Shown here: in pieces, positions 27,204 to 32,223 of the stretch
How the letters are laid out: each line of letters begins with the position of its first letter
Position numbering within the stretch: the first letter of the stretch is position 1
From: Cellvibrio sp. OA-2007
GTDB lineage: Bacteria; Pseudomonadota; Gammaproteobacteria; Pseudomonadales; Cellvibrionaceae
NCBI RefSeq assembly: GCF_000953825.1
Contig: NZ_BBUL01000073.1
Span: 1 to 32,223 of the forward strand
DNA: 32,223 bases
Direction: 5' to 3'
Translations under genes and position numbers: made by a program
The notes under the pieces: model-generated
Told to the model about the DNA's origin: nothing
Databases searched by the model: none
What the model saw: only the letters and a program-made list of their open reading frames with translations

Positions 27204-28364
27204 ATGGCAGGCTTTTATCGAAATGTGGCGATTGGGTCATTTATTATGATGATCTTGAGCGCATGCATTTTTTATCTAGGTTATAAAAAATCCCAGCTGA
27301 GCCTGCCATTATTTCCTGAGCGCGACCAAAGTTTGGTATGGAAGGTGGCGATAGAGCCGGAACAACCAAAAGGAAAAACCCAATTACGGGTAAAAAATGA
27401 AGTGGGAAATATGGAATATGAGTTTCTGCTTGATCCGGCGCAGAAGTTTCCCTATAGCCATTATTCCCTCTATTTTGTCGATGCCATTCAAACTGCACTG
27501 CAGGTGGATCTAACCGCTTATCAAACTGTGTCGTTCAGTATTAGTTGTGATCCCAAAAATGTGCTGTTATTTACCCTGTTTAGTTTTGACGACAAGGTGA
27601 CTGATTTAACTAACTTGGTCACCCGGCGTGTATCTTCAACTGCCTTCACCTGCACCCAAGCCTGGAATAGGGTCACCATTGAGTTGGATGATCTGGAAAC
27701 GCCGCAATGGTGGTTGGGGCGATACGGTTTTGATTACAGTGAAAAAAGCTATCGGCTCGATAAAACCATGGGCTTTGCCTGGGTGAATTCCTTACAAAGT
27801 CCGGTTGATACCTTGTCTACTGTAAAACTAACCGACATTCAATTGTCTGGTTCGGCGCCGCGCTATATTTATGGCGCCAGTATTTTGGTGGCGTGTTTAT
27901 GGCTGTTGTTTTTTGTGTGGCAACTGCGCCGTTACACAAGGGAATTGACGCTGGAGATACGCGCGCGCGTTAAGGATGATCAGCCGTTGATGGCCTATAA
28001 AAAATTATTTATCGCGCCACAAAAAGACAAAGAAAAAGAGGCGCTGCTGCGTTATATGGCGACGGAATACACCAATCACGATTTAAGTCTTGAGGCGACA
28101 ATTGCATCGCTCAATATGAATCGGAATAAGATAAATGACCTATTAAAAGAAGAGTTGGGGCTGACGTTCACCGGTTATCTTAACAAGCTGCGCCTGACTG
28201 AGGCGGCGCGTTTATTAACCGAGAGTACCCATGTGAATGTCTCTGAAATCGCTTATGCGGTGGGTTATAACAATGTGCCGTACTTTAATAAGTTGTTTAA
28301 GCAAGAATATGGCTGTGCGCCAAAAACCTTCAAAACCTTGTATCAGTCAAATGATTTGCAATAG
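27204..28364 (+). CDS. Membrane-spanning AraC-family transcriptional regulator
   Basis: The 386-residue protein has a first membrane segment at about 8-27, a roughly 190-residue domain that should face the periplasm, a second membrane segment at about 221-241 (YIYGASILVACLWLLFFVWQ) and a C-terminal AraC DNA-binding domain (about 285-386). The last ends GYNNVPYFNKLFKQEYGCAPK, a standard AraC second helix-turn-helix. The outer domain has two cysteines and a beta-rich pattern like a jelly-roll carbohydrate-binding fold, but I cannot name its family. It could be a one-component sensor that binds sugar outside and DNA inside. It sits between arabinan genes and a xylanase gene. The start has no clear Shine-Dalgarno; ATG 27204 is the first possible in frame. 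Confidence 0.85.
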   Translation: MAGFYRNVAIGSFIMMILSACIFYLGYKKSQLSLPLFPERDQSLVWKVAIEPEQPKGKTQLRVKNEVGNMEYEFLLDPAQKFPYSHYSLYFVDAIQTALQVDLTAYQTVSFSISCDPKNVLLFTLFSFDDKVTDLTNLVTRRVSSTAFTCTQAWNRVTIELDDLETPQWWLGRYGFDYSEKSYRLDKTMGFAWVNSLQSPVDTLSTVKLTDIQLSGSAPRYIYGASILVACLWLLFFVWQLRRYTRELTLEIRARVKDDQPLMAYKKLFIAPQKDKEKEALLRYMATEYTNHDLSLEATIASLNMNRNKINDLLKEELGLTFTGYLNKLRLTEAARLLTESTHVNVSEIAYAVGYNNVPYFNKLFKQEYGCAPKTFKTLYQSNDLQ

Positions 28365-28380
28365 GGCAGATCATCCACGG

Positions 28381-28433
28381 TAAAGCACACAATTGTTTTA
28401 ATAAAGCACACAATTGTTTTAATAAAGCACACA
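28381..28433 (+). repeat. 21-bp tandem repeats (2.5 copies) upstream of the GH10 gene
   Basis: Two identical 21-bp units (28381-28401, 28402-28422) and an 11-bp third copy (28423-28433) each begin TAAAGCACACA. The full units contain the palindrome ACAATTGT. Twenty-one bp is two helix turns, so bound proteins would sit on one DNA face. AraC itself binds direct half-sites 21 bp apart at araI. The repeats lie just after the araC-type gene and about 320 bases before the GH10 start. Confidence 0.85.
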
Positions 28434-28459
28434 GCGATGATTTTATCGGCGAAAAATAT

Positions 28460-28465
28460 TTTATA
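28460..28465 (+). promoter_or_regulatory. Tentative -10 of the GH10 gene
   Basis: TTTATA, in an AT-rich run, would place the start near 28472 and the 21-bp repeats at about -40 to -90, an activator position. No -35 hexamer is visible, so this is only a suggestion. Confidence 0.25.
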
Positions 28466-28521
28466 TGGAGATTGGTTGGTGCTTCCAGCAGTTTAAATCC
28501 CTTTCATTATTCGCATTATTG

Positions 28522-28566
28522 TTTTCATTTTTCGCACGCTGAAAGAGGTTGTGCGAAAAATGAAAA
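28522..28566 (+). repeat. Perfect 16-bp inverted repeat in the GH10 leader
   Basis: TTTTCATTTTTCGCAC (28522-28537) and GTGCGAAAAATGAAAA (28551-28566) match exactly, with a 13-base loop. No T-run follows, so it is not a standard terminator on this strand. It is either a hairpin in the long 5' leader or a DNA site. The rest of 28365-28748 holds no plausible gene. Confidence 0.75.
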
Positions 28567-28748
28567 GATTATTAATCAAATTTCGCTATCTTCCTCGTCT
28601 CTCCACCCCTTAATTGCGGGTTCGCAACTACATAACAATAAATGCAGTTTTACTCACTCCTCACATTGGGTTTACAGCGTTAGGCCAACAACCATTGGCT
28701 GAAACACTTTCTATTGCTCCATCGCTACTCTTATCGGAGATTAAAATA

Positions 28749-31700
28749 ATGCGCAGCTTAACAATATTTCCTGGGCACATTGCTCAGGCTCTTAAACGAA
28801 CTCGCCATCTGGTTACTGCTGGTGCTTTGTTGGCCGTTGCGGCGCAAGGCGCCTCTGCCGCGTGTACCTACAATATTGATAATGAATGGAATACCGGTTT
28901 TGTCGCGAGCATCACTATCAAAAATGATACAGGTGCGGCGATTAATAATTGGAATATTAATTGGAGTTATTCCGCCAACCGCATCACCAACTCCTGGAAT
29001 GCAAATCTTTCTGGTTCGAACCCCTACACAGCAAGCAATCTGGGCTGGAATGGCAATATAGCTCCAGGTCAATCTATTTCCTTTGGCTTTCAGGGAAATA
29101 AAAATAATGGCGCAGCTGCTGAGCGCCCGACCATTAATGGCGCAGCCTGTAATGGCGGCGCTGTGTCCTCGGTGCGATCCAGTGTTGCGCCAAGCTCTGT
29201 CGCTCCCAGTTCCGTCGCGCCGAGTTCTGTCGCTCCTAGCTCGATTGCGCCCAGCTCAAGCCGCAGTTCCGTTCCCAGTTCTGTAGCACCCAGCTCGATT
29301 GCAGTGACGTCCAGCAGCCGATCTTCAGTGGCACCGGCGCCGCGCAAATTTGTCGGCAATATCACTACCTCAGGTGCAGTGCGATCTGATTTTATTAATT
29401 ACTGGAATCAAATCACGCCGGAAAATGAAGGCAAGTGGGGCTCGGTAGAGGCCACACGCGACCAATATAACTGGGCGCCGCTCGACCGTATTTACGCGTA
29501 TGCGCGGCAGCACAATATTCCGGTGAAAGCGCATACTCTTGTGTGGGGGAGCCAATTCCCGAGTTGGATTAATAATTTGAGTGCAGCGGAGCAAGCGGCG
29601 GAAATTGAAGAGTGGATTCGCGATTACTGCGCGCGCTACCCGGATACCGCAATGATCGATGTAGTCAATGAAGCTACCCCCGGCCATGCCCCGGCAGCCT
29701 TTGCACAAAATGCATTTGGTAATAATTGGATTATTAAATCCTTCCAGCTGGCGCGCCAATATTGCCCTAACGCAATATTGATTTTGAACGATTACAACGT
29801 GCTGAGTTGGAACACCGCTGAATTTATCACCATGGCAACCCCTGCGATTAATGCCGGTGTGGTAGATGCATTGGGTATGCAGGCGCACGGCCTCGCGGAT
29901 CGCCCATTGTCAGAAACCACCAACAAGTTGAATCAAATCGCGGCATTGGGTTTACCGATTTATATTTCAGAATATGACATCGAAAAAACCAATGATCAGG
30001 AGCAGCTGCAAGTGATGCAACAACAATTCCCGCTGTTCTATAACCATCCTTCGGTCAAAGGGATTACCTTGTGGGGTTATGTAGTGGGCAAAACCTGGCG
30101 CGATGGCACTGGCCTGATTCAAGAAAACGGTACACCGCGCCCAGCGATGACCTGGTTGATGAATTACCTCGCCACTAATGCAACGTCCAGCCAGAGTTCG
30201 GTTGCCAGTTCATCCAGATCGAGCCAATCATCGGCGATTATTTCCAGCTCATCTTCAAGTGTGATTGTTCCCGCAACATCCAGCAGTTCGCTGTCATCCA
30301 CCAGCTCAGCGCGTTCATCCAGTTCCAGTTCAATTATTTCAACCTGGCCGGAGTTGGTGGTGGCGATTAATGCGGGCGGAGCGCAAGTGAATTACAACGG
30401 AGTGCAATACAAAGCCGATCAATACAGCACTGGCGGAACGGTACACAGCACCACGAGTAGCATCAGCAACGTCGCAGAAGGTGCGCTGTTCCAAAGTGAG
30501 CGCTACGGCACTTACGGTTATGAAATTCCAGTCACTAATTCGACTTACTCTATCGAATTACACTTCGCGGAAATTTATCAAACTACTGTCGGCAAGCGCT
30601 CGTTCAATGTATCGGTTGAAGGCAAGCAAGAGATGTATCAAGTGGATCTTTATTCATTGATCGGTGCGAACGCGGCTTACAGCTACACGGTGGATAATGT
30701 GCAAGTGACCGATGGCAAATTGAATATTGATTTAACCACTTTGGTGGATAACGCAACGCTTGCAGGCTTTGCGATTTATTCATCAACCGGCGGCAAATTG
30801 GTGGAAACAACTCCTCCAATTAATCCCGGTACCGCCAGTAAAGAAAATGAAGGTGCAGATTGCGTTTTGGGTAATCCCCCCGCTGCAACCAGCAATGCAA
30901 AATTGCCTGATCCGTTTAAAAAATATAACGGCGCGCGCATTGCATCCAAAGCAGATTGGCGCTGTCAGCGGCAGGAAACCTTGAAGCAAGTTGAAGCATC
31001 AATCTACGGCACTAAGCCGGGCAAACCACAAACCGTAACGGGCACTGTGAGCAATTCACAAATTACCGTGAATGTGCAGCACCAAGGTAAATCGGCAAGT
31101 TTTAGCGCGCGAGTAGAAATGCCAAGCAATACCAGTGGGCCGGTGCCCGCTGTGGTTGTGCTCGGTGGTTTTGGTGCAGACACCGCCACTATTAAAGCGG
31201 AAGGTGTTGCAGTTATTGTTTACGATCCTTACGTGGTTGGCGCCGAGTCGGGCAGTCGCAGTAATAAAACCGGCGCTTTCTACAGCATTTATGGCAACAA
31301 CAGTTCAACAGGTTTGTTAGCCGCATGGGGCTGGGGCGTGAGCCGTATTATCGACGTGCTGGAGCAATCTGGTACTACGGTGCTGAAACCTGATGCCATC
31401 GGCGTAACCGGCTGTTCACGTTTTGGTAAAGGTGCATTTGCTATCGGCGCATTGGATCAGCGCATCGCGTTAACTATGCCGTTTGAATCCGGCAGTGGCG
31501 GTGTTCCCATCTGGCGCGGCATTCCAGGCGAAGGCGCACAAAGCCCAAGCAGTGCCTACGGTGAGACCTATTGGTTGGGCGATACCTTCGGTAATTACAC
31601 TGCAGATACAAAACGTTTACCGGTAGACACGCATCAAATTATTGCACTAGTAGCACCGCGCGGATTATTCATCATGGACAACCCGCACATCGCCAACCTC

Positions 31701-31964
31701 GGGCCGAAATCAGCACACGCAGCGGCACTTGCGGGTGCAGAAGTGTACAAAGCCCTCGGCGCAACCAGCTCCATCACCTACCACTCCAACGTAGCCGACG
31801 GCTCACACTGCTCCATCCGCCCGGAACACAAAGCACCACTGCAAGCCAACATTCGCCGCTTCCTGAAAAAAGAATCGGCGACTACCGGCGGAATTAATGC
31901 GCGCTCAAACGCAACCGCCAATATCAATGACTGGGTAGATTGGACTACACCAACGTTGAATTAA
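28749..31964 (+). CDS. Multimodular CBM2-GH10-CBM57-CE15 xylanase/glucuronoyl esterase
   Basis: The 1071-residue secreted protein has a signal peptide (1-37), CBM2 (about 38-137, Cys at both ends, W in NNWNINW, NSWNANL, NLGWNGN), a serine-rich linker of SSVAP repeats, GH10 (about 200-476; acid/base E308 in DVVNEA, nucleophile E408 in ISEYDIE), a second serine linker, a malectin-like CBM57 (about 533-678) and CE15 (about 700-1060). The CE15 triad is S890 (GCSRFGKG), E913 and H1020 (GSHCSI). The usual HTLVWHSQ of GH10 is HTLVWGSQ here. It would cut xylan and break ester links between glucuronic acid side chains and lignin. The open frame starts upstream at a TTG (28614), but ATG 28749 with GGAGA at 28736 gives a proper signal peptide. 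Confidence 0.92.
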   Translation: MRSLTIFPGHIAQALKRTRHLVTAGALLAVAAQGASAACTYNIDNEWNTGFVASITIKNDTGAAINNWNINWSYSANRITNSWNANLSGSNPYTASNLGWNGNIAPGQSISFGFQGNKNNGAAAERPTINGAACNGGAVSSVRSSVAPSSVAPSSVAPSSVAPSSIAPSSSRSSVPSSVAPSSIAVTSSSRSSVAPAPRKFVGNITTSGAVRSDFINYWNQITPENEGKWGSVEATRDQYNWAPLDRIYAYARQHNIPVKAHTLVWGSQFPSWINNLSAAEQAAEIEEWIRDYCARYPDTAMIDVVNEATPGHAPAAFAQNAFGNNWIIKSFQLARQYCPNAILILNDYNVLSWNTAEFITMATPAINAGVVDALGMQAHGLADRPLSETTNKLNQIAALGLPIYISEYDIEKTNDQEQLQVMQQQFPLFYNHPSVKGITLWGYVVGKTWRDGTGLIQENGTPRPAMTWLMNYLATNATSSQSSVASSSRSSQSSAIISSSSSSVIVPATSSSSLSSTSSARSSSSSSIISTWPELVVAINAGGAQVNYNGVQYKADQYSTGGTVHSTTSSISNVAEGALFQSERYGTYGYEIPVTNSTYSIELHFAEIYQTTVGKRSFNVSVEGKQEMYQVDLYSLIGANAAYSYTVDNVQVTDGKLNIDLTTLVDNATLAGFAIYSSTGGKLVETTPPINPGTASKENEGADCVLGNPPAATSNAKLPDPFKKYNGARIASKADWRCQRQETLKQVEASIYGTKPGKPQTVTGTVSNSQITVNVQHQGKSASFSARVEMPSNTSGPVPAVVVLGGFGADTATIKAEGVAVIVYDPYVVGAESGSRSNKTGAFYSIYGNNSSTGLLAAWGWGVSRIIDVLEQSGTTVLKPDAIGVTGCSRFGKGAFAIGALDQRIALTMPFESGSGGVPIWRGIPGEGAQSPSSAYGETYWLGDTFGNYTADTKRLPVDTHQIIALVAPRGLFIMDNPHIANLGPKSAHAAALAGAEVYKALGATSSITYHSNVADGSHCSIRPEHKAPLQANIRRFLKKESATTGGINARSNATANINDWVDWTTPTLN
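29178..29300 (+). repeat. 15-bp coding repeats of the SSVAP linker
   Basis: About eight imperfect 15-bp units encode S-S-V/I-A-P. They vary at third positions, so selection appears to keep the protein repeat. Flexible serine linkers between modules are typical of Cellvibrio enzymes. Slippage here could change linker length. Confidence 0.7.
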
Positions 31965-31996
31965 TTGTGTTGTCACCAAGGACGGCGAGTTAAACG

Positions 31997-32040
31997 AAAA
32001 AGCCAACATTGTTTACGCAATGTTGGCTTTTTGTTTTTTT
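31997..32040 (+). terminator. Intrinsic terminator after the GH10-CE15 gene
   Basis: AAAAAGCCAACATTG (31997-32011) pairs perfectly with CAATGTTGGCTTTTT (32018-32032) around TTTACG, and more Ts follow. It begins 33 bases after the stop codon. Confidence 0.93.
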
Positions 32041-32057
32041 ACGGGAAAACTAATGGG

Positions 32058-32109
32058 GTAATAGCCTGTAATTCAAACTGGCAGAAAATGCTGTAATAGT
32101 CTCTAATTC
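32058..32109 (+). repeat. 17-bp imperfect direct repeat
   Basis: GTAATAGCCTGTAATTC (32058-32074) and GTAATAGTCTCTAATTC (32093-32109) agree at 15 of 17 bases with a 35-bp period. They lie between the GH10 terminator and the possible insertion sequence. A nearby perfect hairpin is GGTAGGG/CCCTACC (32126-32143). Confidence 0.5.
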
Positions 32110-32194
32110 GCATCTAGTCTCTGCAGGTAGGGTGATCCCTACCGCGAATATCGGACACCTTAGAAACTGAGTAAACTTACTCCAGAGGTGATCC

Positions 32195-32223
32195 ATGAGC
32201 AAGAAACAATCCACGCAAACGAA
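32195..32223 (+). CDS. Start of a possible IS3-type transposase gene (partial)
   Basis: ATG at 32195 with AGAGGTG at 32184-32190 opens MSKKQSTQT and then leaves the window. The upstream ATATCGGACACCTTAG resembles, from memory, the end-proximal sequence of IS3-family elements, whose small first ORF often starts MSKQ or MSKK. Nine codons cannot prove this; any other gene is possible. Confidence 0.35.

Noticed and set aside
27152-27234. Membrane-segment-like reading (GTG at 27152) in another frame before the araC-type gene
   Set aside because: It ends at a stop soon after the true gene begins and would need a frameshift; the ATG at 27204 already supplies a complete first membrane segment.
28472-28702. 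76-residue frame in the GH10 leader
   Set aside because: It crosses the 16-bp inverted repeat, has low-complexity composition and no ribosome-binding site; it is probably untranslated leader.

Overview
The window looks like the chromosome of a Cellvibrio-like gammaproteobacterium, a polysaccharide degrader related to Pseudomonas. This is inferred from three things: the complete S10-spc-alpha ribosomal cluster in gammaproteobacterial order; a uvrA / MFS / ssb block that I recall from Pseudomonas next to rplQ; and secreted plant-cell-wall enzymes with CBM2 and serine-rich linkers, a Cellvibrio habit. No database search was possible.

Region 1 (1-14252) is housekeeping. It has the 3' end of tuf, a terminator, a near-consensus sigma70 promoter, then rpsJ-rplC-rplD-rplW-rplB-rpsS-rplV-rpsC-rplP-rpmC-rpsQ, rplN-rplX-rplE-rpsN-rpsH-rplF-rplR-rpsE-rpmD-rplO-secY-rpmJ, a strong terminator, a second promoter, and rpsM-rpsK-rpsD-rpoA-rplQ. 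All expected genes are intact. Two hairpins are unexpected: a weak terminator-like one over the rpsQ stop codon and a very strong one between rpoA and rplQ.

Region 2 (14253-19725) starts with a roughly 170-nt stretch carrying nine GGA motifs and ending in an intrinsic terminator. It is a strong candidate for a CsrA/RsmA-sequestering small RNA (RsmY/RsmZ/CsrB type). Then come uvrA on the minus strand, a divergent YajR-like MFS transporter, and ssb.

Region 3 (19726-21084) holds a short possible ankyrin-repeat remnant and a two-gene redox pair: a class II cytochrome c (c'/c-556 type) and a cytochrome b561.

Region 4 (21085-31964) is a carbohydrate island. It has a GH43 endo-arabinanase with CBM13, a lipoprotein GH97 with retaining-type residues, a lipoprotein GH43 exo-arabinofuranosidase-like enzyme with two CBM13-like modules, a membrane-spanning AraC-family regulator with a periplasmic domain, and a 1071-residue CBM2-GH10-CBM57/malectin-CE15 enzyme. 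The first three suit arabinan side chains of pectin; the last suits glucuronoxylan and lignin-carbohydrate esters. The spacers hold REP-like and MITE-like inverted repeats, a 20-bp operator-like palindrome, 21-bp tandem repeats and a 16-bp perfect inverted repeat. My working model is that the membrane AraC protein senses a sugar in the periplasm and acts on sites such as the 21-bp repeats.

Region 5 (31965-32223) has a strong terminator, a short direct repeat, and the first codons of what may be an IS3-type transposase cut by the window edge.
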